From Candidatus Obscuribacter phosphatis (GTDB lineage Bacteria; Cyanobacteriota; Vampirovibrionia; Obscuribacterales; Obscuribacteraceae), in assembly GCA_001899315.1 (NCBI GenBank), contig MOYA01000002.1, positions 619,848 to 683,847 of the forward strand: a stretch of 64,000 nt of DNA. The letters are read 5' to 3'. This document shows positions 33,163-42,255 of this stretch, one piece after another. The position numbers were made by a program, and so were the translations under genes. The notes beneath the pieces were generated by a model that made no database searches, was not told the origin of the DNA, and saw nothing but the letters and a program-made list of their open reading frames with translations. Numbering within the stretch: the stretch's first letter is position 1; each line of letters starts with the position of its first letter.

Positions 33163-36054
33163 GTGTCTAAAGCACTCAGTCTATATCTGCATACCCACTG
33201 GGACCGTGAATGGTACTGGAATTTCAATGCTTATCGCATGGCTCTCGTGCCCCTGGTGGAGGAGATCTTGCAAGGTCTTGAGGAAGGGCGTTTTCAGCAC
33301 TTTATGCTGGATGGACAAACTTCGCTTTTGCAAGATGTATTTGCTGTTAAGCCTGAATTAGAGCGCCTCATCGCCGAGCTGACCGCCCAAAAGAAACTCT
33401 CTTTGGGTCCTTGGTATGTGCTTGCCGATCAATTGCTTGTCGGCGGTGAGAGTCTGGTGCGCAATCTCGGTCTCGGGCTTAGGCAGTCTAAGGCCTTGGG
33501 TGCCAGTCTCAAAGTCGGCTATATGCCTGATACATTTGGGCATAGCGCCGACTTACCGACTATTTTGCAAGGTTTTGGTATCGATAGCGCCGTGGTTTGG
33601 CGCGGCGTGCCTGGTCTTTCCAGCCCCTATTTTTTATGGGAAAGTCCGGCCGGTGCCAAGGTCAAAACTTTTCATCTGCGTCGCGGTTACTACCAGACTG
33701 CATTTAGCGAAGATCTAAGCGATGAGAAGTTGCTTGCTTTTCTCTCTACTTTTCTTTCTCAGGCGGTGGAAGATAATAACTTAGATATTCACGGTCTTGT
33801 GCCGGTCGGTGGTGATCATATGGGGCCGCCGCCGGGAGCCTTTTCAGCTTTGCTTGAGAGGTTGTCTGGATTTGACTATCAGGGTGAAGCAGTCAAAGTA
33901 AAAGAAGAGAGTCTCGCTGCTTTTCTTGATCGAATCAGCGCTGCTGCACCCGATATTATGCCGACCGTGCTCGGTGAACTGCGCGACAACAGAAAAGCCT
34001 TTGAGCACGAACGAGCTTATATGCTTGATGGGGTATTGTCGACGCGGCTTTATCTAAAGCGGGCTAATCGTCTTTCCGAACACCGCTTGTTTGCCTTGGT
34101 TGAGCCCTTTCTCAGCGCTGTCAGTATTTTGCAGCCCGGCTTTAAATATCCTTTTGCCGAGCTGACTAATCTTTGTCAGACTTTGCTTTTGAATCACCCC
34201 CATGACAGTATTTGCGGTTGCAGTGCCGATTCGGTGCATCAAGAGATGCTCATTCGCGACCGCTCACTGCATGCCGGTCTTGATACGCTGGAGAGGCGGG
34301 CTCTTGAAGCTTTGCAAGGGCCGGCTCTAGAGAACCTAAAGCAGAAGGCTCAGTCCAAGCCTAAGGCTAAATACGGGCTAACCGAGCCCCTCACCTTGAA
34401 GCCTAGTGCCGGTCCGCCGTCTCTTTATACATTTTGCACTTCTCTTGGTGCTGCTGCTTCTCTGCCTCGTCCGGTGCCGGTGAAGTTTGCTCTGGCTAAG
34501 ACCGATTTGCCTTTGGTAGAGAAGTTCGGTCAGGTCGTTGCCCTGCAAGAGAAGCATGAAGCCTTCGCCGAAGTAGGCGGTGTGCCAGATTGGCAGGATG
34601 TTTGTTTGGTCGAGGCTTGGGCCTATGCCGGTTGTTCGGCGCCGTTGGCTTTCAGTTCTTTGAGTTTGTCGGCTGGTGAGAATTGGCCCTCTAGCTCTGA
34701 GCAGGCAATGCTGCAGGAACAGCAAGAAAAGTATGAAGGAGGCTTGCTTCTCTCAAACAAGTATCTAGAGGTTTATGTCGGTAAAGAAGTCGGCAATCCA
34801 ATCTATGTTGGAGTGCGGGACGGGAAGACGACTCAATTTAGAAAAGTCGGACACTATATATATGACCGCGGCGATGGCGGTGATACTTATAATTTCGATC
34901 CAGTTTATAGCGAAGGCAAAGGACAGAAGCCGCTCAAGGCAACCTTGAAGTCGGTGCAGGTGGGCAGCCGTGGGCCTCTGCTTGCTTCTCTCTTGCTGGA
35001 GTATGAGGTCGAACTGCCTGAAGGTCTTGAAGTTGTAGGTGAGTGGCCGGTAGATAAGGCTCCCTCTGTTCCTAAGTTTAAGCGCAGCGCCAAAACTCTC
35101 AAGCATATATTCCATTGCCAAGTCAGTCTTAAAGCCGGCTTGCCTATGGTTTATTTTCAGACTTCCTTTTCTAATCAAAGCAAGAACCACCGCCTAGAAG
35201 TAGTCTTTGACAGCCTCGGCTGCGAGGGCACGGTTTCAGAGAATCATTTTAGTCTTATTGGTCGGCCGGAGCCATTTGCCGAGCAGGTCGACTTCCATCA
35301 GTTGGAGAGCCGGGCTGCGGCACTCGGCGCCATTGCTACCGGCCACGAAGCACCATTGAGTCGAAAACCCTGTCAGCGCTTCTTCTTTACCGATGATGCC
35401 GTCTACTTCAATAAGGGCTTGCCCGAATACGGGCTCTATAAAGGTCTGGTCTCTTACACGATTTTGCGGGCAGTAGGCAAACTTTCCTCAAGGCGCTTGC
35501 TCACCAGGGGTGGTGGCGCAGGTCCAGACTTGGATACACCGGAAGCTAATTGTCTCGGCGAACAGATTGTCGAATACGGCTATGCTCCCTTTGCTGCTCT
35601 CGACAAGGCTTTTGCCGAAACAATCGAGGCTAAGTCAGCCGGTATCAATAGCAAGGCCGCCCTTGCCTACGCTGCCTGCGAACTTTATGAAGGGCGTGAC
35701 TTTGTCTTGGATGTTTCTTCAGATTCTCTGGCCAAGTCTCTAGCTGCTTCTGCCGAGCGGTCGCTTCTTAAGATGGATGATGCTCGCCTCAGTCTGGTGT
35801 CTATGCATCAAGACATAGAAGAAAGTGGAGAGTCGGTCTTGATTTTGCGGGTGCTCAATGTGACCGGTGAAGCATTTAAGACTGATTTGACTGTAAATTT
35901 CGACTGCGGCCCTGTATACAGTTGCCGTCTTGACCTCAAAGAAGAAAAGCTCTTGCCGCCCTTTGCCAAAGAAAAGGACAAAGCCGGGCAGACTTTTTCG
36001 GTCGGTTTTGAGCGCTTTCAGCTTCTCACCCTTAAAATAAAATTGAAGAATTAG
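33163..36054 (+). CDS. GH38 alpha-mannosidase
   Basis: This glycoside hydrolase family 38 enzyme cleaves alpha-mannosyl linkages with a retaining mechanism. The N-terminal zinc motif HTHWDREWY, the nucleophile Asp in MPDTFGHS (about residue 123) and the zinc histidine region NHPHDSICGC are present, and the long beta-rich C-terminal half completes the fold. No signal peptide is seen, so it acts in the cytoplasm unless exported otherwise. I chose GTG at 33163 because ACGAGG then has normal spacing; an in-frame GTG at 33157 overlaps that site. It could be a mannosylglycerate hydrolase, but the substrate cannot be fixed. Confidence 0.9.
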   Translation: MSKALSLYLHTHWDREWYWNFNAYRMALVPLVEEILQGLEEGRFQHFMLDGQTSLLQDVFAVKPELERLIAELTAQKKLSLGPWYVLADQLLVGGESLVRNLGLGLRQSKALGASLKVGYMPDTFGHSADLPTILQGFGIDSAVVWRGVPGLSSPYFLWESPAGAKVKTFHLRRGYYQTAFSEDLSDEKLLAFLSTFLSQAVEDNNLDIHGLVPVGGDHMGPPPGAFSALLERLSGFDYQGEAVKVKEESLAAFLDRISAAAPDIMPTVLGELRDNRKAFEHERAYMLDGVLSTRLYLKRANRLSEHRLFALVEPFLSAVSILQPGFKYPFAELTNLCQTLLLNHPHDSICGCSADSVHQEMLIRDRSLHAGLDTLERRALEALQGPALENLKQKAQSKPKAKYGLTEPLTLKPSAGPPSLYTFCTSLGAAASLPRPVPVKFALAKTDLPLVEKFGQVVALQEKHEAFAEVGGVPDWQDVCLVEAWAYAGCSAPLAFSSLSLSAGENWPSSSEQAMLQEQQEKYEGGLLLSNKYLEVYVGKEVGNPIYVGVRDGKTTQFRKVGHYIYDRGDGGDTYNFDPVYSEGKGQKPLKATLKSVQVGSRGPLLASLLLEYEVELPEGLEVVGEWPVDKAPSVPKFKRSAKTLKHIFHCQVSLKAGLPMVYFQTSFSNQSKNHRLEVVFDSLGCEGTVSENHFSLIGRPEPFAEQVDFHQLESRAAALGAIATGHEAPLSRKPCQRFFFTDDAVYFNKGLPEYGLYKGLVSYTILRAVGKLSSRRLLTRGGGAGPDLDTPEANCLGEQIVEYGYAPFAALDKAFAETIEAKSAGINSKAALAYAACELYEGRDFVLDVSSDSLAKSLAASAERSLLKMDDARLSLVSMHQDIEESGESVLILRVLNVTGEAFKTDLTVNFDCGPVYSCRLDLKEEKLLPPFAKEKDKAGQTFSVGFERFQLLTLKIKLKN

Positions 36055-36078
36055 AATAGACCTCAGGAGGATAGTGCG

Positions 36079-37044
36079 TTGTCTTTATCTCGACCTAGAC
36101 CTACAGCAGTAAGCCGCTTTTACTTGGGTCTTTTCTCTTTGACAGCCGCTCTTTTGCTCGCCACCGATGTGCCGTCCTGGTCTAAATCTACGCCTTATCC
36201 TGATTCACATTTGCCTTTGGAATTGCAAGGACAGCTAGTGAAAGCGGTCAAGGGCTTTAAGCAGAAGAAGTTTGCCCAGGCCACCGCCGATGTTGAAGCT
36301 GTGGCGGCTGGGGCGCAAGATACTGATTCTTTACTCTTTATCGTTTCCACCCTAGACGGCTTTGGGGCGCCATCGGTTAAGGCAAAGCGCGCCTGTTTAG
36401 AGAAAGCGCTTTCTTTGGCGAAGACCTCGGATGAACTGCTCAATATTGCTTTGAAGGCTCGCCAAGCTGAATGTTTTGATCTTTCCAAAGCAGCCCTAGA
36501 TAGTCTGGTGGCTGCTGCCACCACATTCGAGGACCTGATTGATTTGGCTCACAAAGCCCATCAGGCTTCCCAGCATGAAATCGCCCAGACTGCCATCAAG
36601 AAGGCTTATACACTGGTTAATAATGTACCCGACGTTTTTACTTTTGCAAAAGAGTCTATGAATGTCGGTTTAGAAGCAATGGCTCGTACAGCTCTGAAAG
36701 ATCTTGTCGAAGATCAGGCTTCTACATCTGAGCTGATGACTTTGATGCCCAAGATTGGCGCTTTCAATATGATTGATGTAACCAGGTTGGCCCTCAAGCG
36801 CGGGCTTGAGAAAAGCAAGACTGTAGATGATTATTTGGCTGTATATAACCAAGCTAAACGGTTTGAGCAGGAAGACATCGTCAAGGTCGCCGCCTATCGG
36901 GGTAAGAAGCTCACTTTGATCAATAAAATCAAAGACGAAAAAGAAGGACCGATGCGGGCCCGAGAGCGGGAGCTGGAAGAAAAAGAACGCAAGGCCAAGG
37001 AAGAGATGATGCGTTCTAGCGGTCAGATACCGAGCGGATTCTAG
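36079..37044 (+). CDS. Secreted helical-repeat protein, function unknown
   Basis: The 321-residue protein has an N-terminal signal or anchor segment (about residues 13-33) and an all-helical body with degenerate TPR-like repeats of 30-35 residues, for example SKAALDSLVAAATTFEDLIDLAHKA. The C-terminus is a charged coiled coil. The TTG start follows CAGGAGG by eight bases, which decides the start. It lies between the mannosidase and a GT-C-like gene with short gaps on both sides. No function is recognised. Confidence 0.75.
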   Translation: MSLSRPRPTAVSRFYLGLFSLTAALLLATDVPSWSKSTPYPDSHLPLELQGQLVKAVKGFKQKKFAQATADVEAVAAGAQDTDSLLFIVSTLDGFGAPSVKAKRACLEKALSLAKTSDELLNIALKARQAECFDLSKAALDSLVAAATTFEDLIDLAHKAHQASQHEIAQTAIKKAYTLVNNVPDVFTFAKESMNVGLEAMARTALKDLVEDQASTSELMTLMPKIGAFNMIDVTRLALKRGLEKSKTVDDYLAVYNQAKRFEQEDIVKVAAYRGKKLTLINKIKDEKEGPMRARERELEEKERKAKEEMMRSSGQIPSGF

Positions 37045-37046
37045 CT

Positions 37047-38573
37047 TTGAGCCAGACTGAGAACAATTCATCAGAAGCAAAATGGTTGCCCAATGTCGGT
37101 GACTTGCTTTTTGTCGGGGTGGTGCATCTCTTGCTATTTATGCGCCCTAACTATTTGTTTTCCGATGGTTCTACCGGTTGGCATATAGTTTCGGGCTTGC
37201 ACATACTAAAGACCGGGTTAATTCCTCATAGTGACATCATGTCCTACACCTTTGCCGGCAAACCATGGGTGGCTTATGAATGGCTTTCAGACTATTTTAT
37301 GGCTTGTCTGGTTAAGGTAGGTGGCTTGCCTCTCTTGGCGGCTGTCTGGGCTATTTCTTTGGCTTCCTTGGTTTTATTGCTTTATCAGCGCATGCGCTCT
37401 TATGGCTGCCATTTTGCAGCGGCGATGTTCTTTTCCATTATTGGTTTGATTGCTTCGGCCAGTCATTGGCTTGTGCGTCCTCATTTATTTACATTTTTTG
37501 GAGTCTTTTTCTTTTATACCAAGTTGGAGGATTTTTACAGAGGCAAGTTGAGCGGCCGTGCTCTCTTTCTCTGGCTTCTGCCCTGTATGGTCATCTGGGT
37601 CAATACGCATCCGGCTTTTCTTTTGGCGTATGCCATTAGTGGTCTCTATCTGCTTGTCACCGCCTGTGGTGCTGCCTGCGGGCGCCGCAGCAGCGGTCGC
37701 CCAGTGCTTGTCTTGGCGACGCTTCTTTTGGCGCTCATCCTCGTCAGTTTTATCAATCCATATGGCGTTACTCTTTATCACTATATTGCCGACTATTTGA
37801 AAGGCACGGCTATTTTAGCCGTTACCGACGAATTCAAAATTCCTGACTTTAAGCATAGTATTCATGCCGTTTTTCTTGAAATATTGTTTGCTTCTCTCTT
37901 GGTAGGCGCTTATTTGCGCGGGCGCTTAACAGCGACAAGCACAGCCATGCTTTTGGCCTTTGGTCATCTGGCGCTCAATGCCGTGCGCAATATCTCGCTC
38001 TTTGCCATTGTCGCCTTGCCTGCACTAGGTTCTTTGTACGGCAGCGCTCTTTTTTCGCCTGCTCAAGATAGTTGGCTGGGACGGCTTTATGAGCGAGTGC
38101 GCTTAGCCACCGCCGCATTCAACAAGCAAGAAGCTTTATCTAAGTATCACATTTTGCCCCTGGTCTATAGTTTGATTATCATAGCCGGTGCAGTCTTTGG
38201 TGGATTTGTGAAGAGCGACTTCGATGCCGAGGTACAACCCACCGCGACCCTGAAATATATAAGCGAACACAAGCTTTCACGTGGTAAGGGCTTTAACCTC
38301 GACAACTGGGGCGGTTTGCTGCGTTACAAGCTTGATCAACCGGTCTTTATCGATGACCGGGCTGATTTTTATGGAGCTGACTTTTACAATCGCTATGGTT
38401 TAATCTGTGAAACCCGAAGCGGCTGGAGACCGGTATTTGACCAGTATAATTTCGACTGGGTGCTCTTTCCCAAAGACAGTGCCCTCATTCAAGAGCTAAA
38501 GAAAGATCCCTCCTGGCGTGAGGCTTGTCAGGATCAGGCGGCGATATTGCTTGTAAGAAATTACTTTCAATAA
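37047..38573 (+). CDS. Polytopic membrane protein, GT-C glycosyltransferase-like
   Basis: The 508-residue protein has about 10-11 transmembrane segments and a soluble C-terminal domain of about 110 residues. The first loop contains DGSTGWHIVSGLHIL and SYTFAGKPWVAYEWL, an acidic extracytoplasmic loop as in polyprenyl-phosphate-dependent GT-C transferases. The resemblance is to that fold only; no family was confirmed. The TTG start lies two bases after the previous stop. Next to an alpha-mannosidase it would fit synthesis or remodelling of an envelope glycan. Confidence 0.7.
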   Translation: MSQTENNSSEAKWLPNVGDLLFVGVVHLLLFMRPNYLFSDGSTGWHIVSGLHILKTGLIPHSDIMSYTFAGKPWVAYEWLSDYFMACLVKVGGLPLLAAVWAISLASLVLLLYQRMRSYGCHFAAAMFFSIIGLIASASHWLVRPHLFTFFGVFFFYTKLEDFYRGKLSGRALFLWLLPCMVIWVNTHPAFLLAYAISGLYLLVTACGAACGRRSSGRPVLVLATLLLALILVSFINPYGVTLYHYIADYLKGTAILAVTDEFKIPDFKHSIHAVFLEILFASLLVGAYLRGRLTATSTAMLLAFGHLALNAVRNISLFAIVALPALGSLYGSALFSPAQDSWLGRLYERVRLATAAFNKQEALSKYHILPLVYSLIIIAGAVFGGFVKSDFDAEVQPTATLKYISEHKLSRGKGFNLDNWGGLLRYKLDQPVFIDDRADFYGADFYNRYGLICETRSGWRPVFDQYNFDWVLFPKDSALIQELKKDPSWREACQDQAAILLVRNYFQ

Positions 38574-38632
38574 CTTTCTTTCAATAACTTTTCAGGCTGG
38601 CATCATTTTGTAATCTCAGGCAGAATATTCAT

Positions 38633-38662
38633 TTGTCAGCCATTTAGCGGTTGTGTTATCAT
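38633..38662 (+). promoter_or_regulatory. Promoter of the carbonic anhydrase gene
   Basis: TTGTCA and TATCAT are separated by 18 bases, reading toward the carbonic anhydrase gene. The start would fall within the inverted repeat that begins two bases after the -10 hexamer. Confidence 0.5.
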
Positions 38663-38664
38663 GC

Positions 38665-38688
38665 ATATATTCAAATCTTTGAATATAT
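38665..38688. promoter_or_regulatory. Inverted-repeat operator before carbonic anhydrase
   Basis: ATATATTCAAA and its exact reverse complement are separated by TC, a perfect 11-2-11 dyad. This geometry resembles the 12-2-12 operators known for ArsR/SmtB regulators. It begins two bases after the predicted -10, so a bound protein would repress. It shares ATATTCAAA with the dab operator at 12952-12970, although the half-sites there face the other way. Confidence 0.6.
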
Positions 38689-38794
38689 TGGCATGTTAAT
38701 CTTGTTGCTTGATTGACTGCTGAGCAGTACTTTGGTTGGGTTAGCTAAGGTATCTGTCATTCTGAAGAAAAGCCCCTAGAGGGCGGGAGAATCG

Positions 38795-39472
38795 ATGAAA
38801 AAACTGATAACCGGTCTGCATCACTTTCAGTCTCATGTCTTTCAGACCCAGAAAGAGCTGTTTGAGCGTCTTTCGCAGGGGCAGTCGCCGGATGCGCTTT
38901 TTATCACCTGCTCCGATTCTCGTATCAATCCAAACTTGATCACCAATACTCAGCCCGGTGATCTCTTCATCTTGCGTAATGCCGGTAATATTGTCCCTCC
39001 CCATGGTGCTGCCAACGGCGGCGAAGGCGGCACTATCGAGTTTGCCGTCAGTGCCTTAGGTGTGAAAGATATCATTGTCTGTGGACACAATCTTTGCGGG
39101 GCAATGAAGGGTTTGCTCAAGCCCGAGTCGCTCAAAGAACTGCCGGTGGTCAAAGCTTGGCTTTCTCATGCTGATGCCACCAGAAGAATTGTGCTGGAGA
39201 ACTATAACCTGGAAGAATTAGACGAAGAAGAACTATTGAGTATCGCTGTGCAAGAGAATGTGCTTGTCCAGATTGAAAATCTCAAAACACATCCTTCTGT
39301 TGCAGCCGCTCTTTCGAGGGGTCAACTGACTTTGCATGGCTGGGCTTATAAGATTCAGACCGGTGAGGTCTTTACCTATAACTCCAAGGAAGGTCAATTT
39401 TTGCCCCTCACCGAGGTCTCATATATCAAAGAGAAGAGACGGCCGAGGCTGCAGGCCGGAATCTCAATCTAA
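38795..39472 (+). CDS. Beta-class carbonic anhydrase
   Basis: The enzyme interconverts CO2 and bicarbonate in the cytoplasm. The zinc ligands and gate residues of the beta class are visible: Cys39, Asp41 and Arg43 in CSDSRINP, and His98 and Cys101 in CGHNLCG. The 225-residue length is typical. Together with the DabAB genes 20 kb away it would set the bicarbonate pool. It has its own promoter and operator-like repeat in a 220-base upstream region. Confidence 0.95.
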   Translation: MKKLITGLHHFQSHVFQTQKELFERLSQGQSPDALFITCSDSRINPNLITNTQPGDLFILRNAGNIVPPHGAANGGEGGTIEFAVSALGVKDIIVCGHNLCGAMKGLLKPESLKELPVVKAWLSHADATRRIVLENYNLEELDEEELLSIAVQENVLVQIENLKTHPSVAAALSRGQLTLHGWAYKIQTGEVFTYNSKEGQFLPLTEVSYIKEKRRPRLQAGISI

Positions 39473-39520
39473 GCCAGGCGATTTTTCTAAAGTCGAAAGC
39501 GACCTTAGGCTGGTTGCCTA

Positions 39521-41575
39521 TCAGGTGGGTGAGGCCTCGGAGAGGGCGGCACTCAAGCTGTCGAAGGGCGTGAACTCACTTAGTTTATAGAGTGTCTTGA
39601 AGCGCTGTAACTCATCGCTGGTGCCTACGGCATAGACTTCATCGCCATTATTGAATACAAAGTCGGATGATGGAAAAGTATGGGTCTTGCCGCCGCTGCG
39701 CACGGCTGTAATGGTCACACCGGTATTGCCTCTAATATTAAGCTCTTTTGCCGATTTACCAGAGAGCATTCCAGAGTCATTGATAAGCCAGCCGCCGGTT
39801 TGCTCTTCCTCTAGCACCATATATAGAGGCAAAATACGTTCGGTTTTCATGGTTTTGGCAAAGTCGGGATGCGGATGCGGATAGCGCATAGCTCGCACTT
39901 TATCGAGGGCGGCTTCGATCTCAGAGGGCGGACGATTGCGGCTGAACAGAGCCAGTCTGGTTATCTCAATAGAAGCTTCGAATTCTGGTTGCACCACGGC
40001 GCTCACTCCGGCATCGGTAAAAGCGGCAATATCAGAGGGGCTATGGGCGCGAGCGATGATTTTCACATCTTCATTGCGCTTGCGCACAAATTTGGTTATG
40101 GCCGTTATCGCCGACGGGTCGGGCATGGTTAAAACCAGGCAGGCTGCGTCTTTTAAATTGGCTTTGGTCATGAGCATATTGCTTGTCGCATCGCCCCAAA
40201 TATGAGGCACTCCGCGCATAGCCAGATCTTCAACTATGGCGGCATTAAGTTCAATAACCAAATAGGGTATGCCGTAAGAAGTAAGCACTGTGCCGAGATT
40301 GCGTCCGGTGCGTCCAAAGCCGCAAATAATCACATGGTCTTTCAGTCGACTGGCCAGAGAAGTGGCATCTTTTTCTTCTTGCTGACCTTTCGGCTGCTTT
40401 TGGTTGCGATTTTGAAAGAGGTAAATTAGCCGAGGAGAAAGGGCATAAATAGCCGGGCTAGCCATGAGAGATACTACTGCTCCGGCAAAGAAAAGGTTAT
40501 ACATATCGTCACCCACCAGGCCGAGGTCGCGCCCCATGGTGAGCAGAACAAAAGAGAATTCCCCTATTTGAGCCAGACCTGCCCCAACCAAAATGGCGCT
40601 TCTGGTATTGCTGGTGGTGCAAAGCGCCGCTAGGGCGCCGACCAGAGTTTTACCCACCACCAAGAGCACAACAAAGAGCAAGACCTCGAGGCTGTGAGCA
40701 AAGATAAAGGCGGGGGTGAGGAGCATGCCCACTGAGACAAAAAAGACAACCGAGAAAAGGTCTTTCAAAGGTTGCACGTCGTGCAGAGCTTGGTGGGCCC
40801 AAATTGATTCGCTCACCATGATGCCGGCTAAGAAGGCACCCAAGGCGATAGACAAGCCCATACTGTGCGAGAGCAGGGCAATGCCCAGGCAAAGACCAAG
40901 TAGGGTGAGCAGGAAGAGTTCTCTGGAATTTGACCGGGCGGCCTGGGCCAGTACGACCGGCAAAATTTTGACGGCACCGAAGACAACAATAAGAATAAAG
41001 GCAATTGCTTTACCGGCCGAAAGAAGTAGGTCGGTCAGTGAAGCCGTACCTTCGCTAGCCATAAGCGGCAAGAATGGAATGATCAAGACCAAGGAAAGGT
41101 CTTGCAGAATGGCTATGGAAAGCAAAATGCGGCCGTGTACTGAGTCGGTTTCGCCTCGGTCATAGAGGATTTTAGAAATAATCACCGAAGATGAAAGGGC
41201 GCAGACACAGCCAAAAAGAAAGGCTGTGCCGCTATGTTTGGCCAAGCCTAAAGCCAGTGCCAGCCCCCCGGCTAGAAGCGCTGTCAAGACAATTTGCAGG
41301 GTGCCTGTGGCAAGCAATTTGCCCGCTTTGGATGCCAGTTGCTTGAGGGAGAGATCGACCCCCAGGGCAAAGAGCAGCATGGCTACACCAAATTCAGCCA
41401 GAACATTAATCTGACCGGCATCGGAAATTAATTTGAAACCGTGGGGACCGAGGGCTATGCCGGCAAGCATATAGCCGGCCAGGGGCGGTAATTTGAGCTT
41501 GAGGCAGATATAGCCCGATAATAGGGCTGAAAGCCAGATGAAACAAAGATCTTTTAGCAGGTGCAGGTCATGCAT
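39521..41575 (-). CDS. Kef-type (CPA2) monovalent cation/proton antiporter
   Basis: About 12 transmembrane helices of the CPA2 exchanger domain (residues 5-385) are followed by a TrkA-N nucleotide-binding domain with HVIICGFGRTGRNLG near 415 and a TrkA-C domain (about 570-655). The N-terminal motif LAGYMLAGIALGPHG is characteristic. Such proteins exchange potassium or sodium for protons and respond to NAD(H) or similar ligands. At 684 residues it is normal for KefB/C/GerN-like fusions. Its 3' end lies 48 bases from the convergent carbonic anhydrase gene. Confidence 0.92.
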   Translation of the reverse strand: MHDLHLLKDLCFIWLSALLSGYICLKLKLPPLAGYMLAGIALGPHGFKLISDAGQINVLAEFGVAMLLFALGVDLSLKQLASKAGKLLATGTLQIVLTALLAGGLALALGLAKHSGTAFLFGCVCALSSSVIISKILYDRGETDSVHGRILLSIAILQDLSLVLIIPFLPLMASEGTASLTDLLLSAGKAIAFILIVVFGAVKILPVVLAQAARSNSRELFLLTLLGLCLGIALLSHSMGLSIALGAFLAGIMVSESIWAHQALHDVQPLKDLFSVVFFVSVGMLLTPAFIFAHSLEVLLFVVLLVVGKTLVGALAALCTTSNTRSAILVGAGLAQIGEFSFVLLTMGRDLGLVGDDMYNLFFAGAVVSLMASPAIYALSPRLIYLFQNRNQKQPKGQQEEKDATSLASRLKDHVIICGFGRTGRNLGTVLTSYGIPYLVIELNAAIVEDLAMRGVPHIWGDATSNMLMTKANLKDAACLVLTMPDPSAITAITKFVRKRNEDVKIIARAHSPSDIAAFTDAGVSAVVQPEFEASIEITRLALFSRNRPPSEIEAALDKVRAMRYPHPHPDFAKTMKTERILPLYMVLEEEQTGGWLINDSGMLSGKSAKELNIRGNTGVTITAVRSGGKTHTFPSSDFVFNNGDEVYAVGTSDELQRFKTLYKLSEFTPFDSLSAALSEASPT

Positions 41576-41618
41576 GTGCTCTCTCCTTCTTATTTAAGTA
41601 AAAGCAGGGTTCGCTTCC

Positions 41619-42047
41619 TTAAATGAGAATCGACCTGAAAACAAGCCATATGGGCTTCCCTCCGGGCTTGACAAGCTTGGGGGCTGACCTTGGCCAAAAC
41701 TCTTCTGTGGCACTGACATAAATTTGGCTGCCTAGAGGCCAGGTTGTCCAATCTTTAACGACCCCGGCAGCTTTTTTGCCAAGGGGAAGAGTAAAGGCCG
41801 ACTGCACACAATCAGGACAATAAGTGACTACTTTGACAACTTCGTTTGGTTGAAAGGCACCTTGCAGTTGTTTGTTCGAAGGGTTGGCTGACCCTAAAAA
41901 ATCAGACCCAGTGTCCATCAGCAGGCAGAGGCTGAGCACTACACCGGGCACTATCAAAATCGGCGCTGTGGCCGCCCGAGACTTTGCCAGTCGACCGACG
42001 CACTGGCAAAATAGCATAAGCAATTTGTCTGCAAGCTGTTTCAGCAC
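41619..42047 (-). CDS. Small membrane-anchored protein, function unknown
   Basis: The 142-residue protein has one hydrophobic segment (about residues 28-45), then a soluble region with a CPDC pair and many prolines and tryptophans. The GTG start is preceded by GAGGGG with good spacing, which supports a real gene. No family is recognised. The CXXC pair could bind metal or be redox-active, if exposed. Confidence 0.55.
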   Translation of the reverse strand: MLKQLADKLLMLFCQCVGRLAKSRAATAPILIVPGVVLSLCLLMDTGSDFLGSANPSNKQLQGAFQPNEVVKVVTYCPDCVQSAFTLPLGKKAAGVVKDWTTWPLGSQIYVSATEEFWPRSAPKLVKPGGKPIWLVFRSILI

Positions 42048-42194
42048 CTAACCCCTCTATCAATTATCAATATAAAGGTTGACCGCCTGATCATGAAAGA
42101 TAGCAGTCGGTTTTTTCATGAATCTTCCAATACTTAAGAAATGTCAAGAGGTGCGAAGGTAGTGAACTCTTTTGCTGTAGCTTAGTGGTAAGCG

Positions 42195-42224
42195 TTACAA
42201 CAAACGTATCAAAGAGAATATACT
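42195..42224 (+). promoter_or_regulatory. Promoter of the SPFH/DUF4178/polyamine operon
   Basis: TTACAA and TATACT are separated by 18 bases, ending 31 bases before the SPFH gene ATG. The leader contains GGGAG as ribosome site. Confidence 0.5.
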
Positions 42225-42255
42225 TTGGCAGCGTCAGTCATTCGGGAGTGTTTCC

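Noticed and set aside
42174..42195. tRNA-like start (GCTGTAGCTTAGTGGTAAGC)
   Set aside because: It resembles an acceptor and D arm, but no anticodon stem, T arm or closing acceptor strand follows. The region reads better as a promoter.
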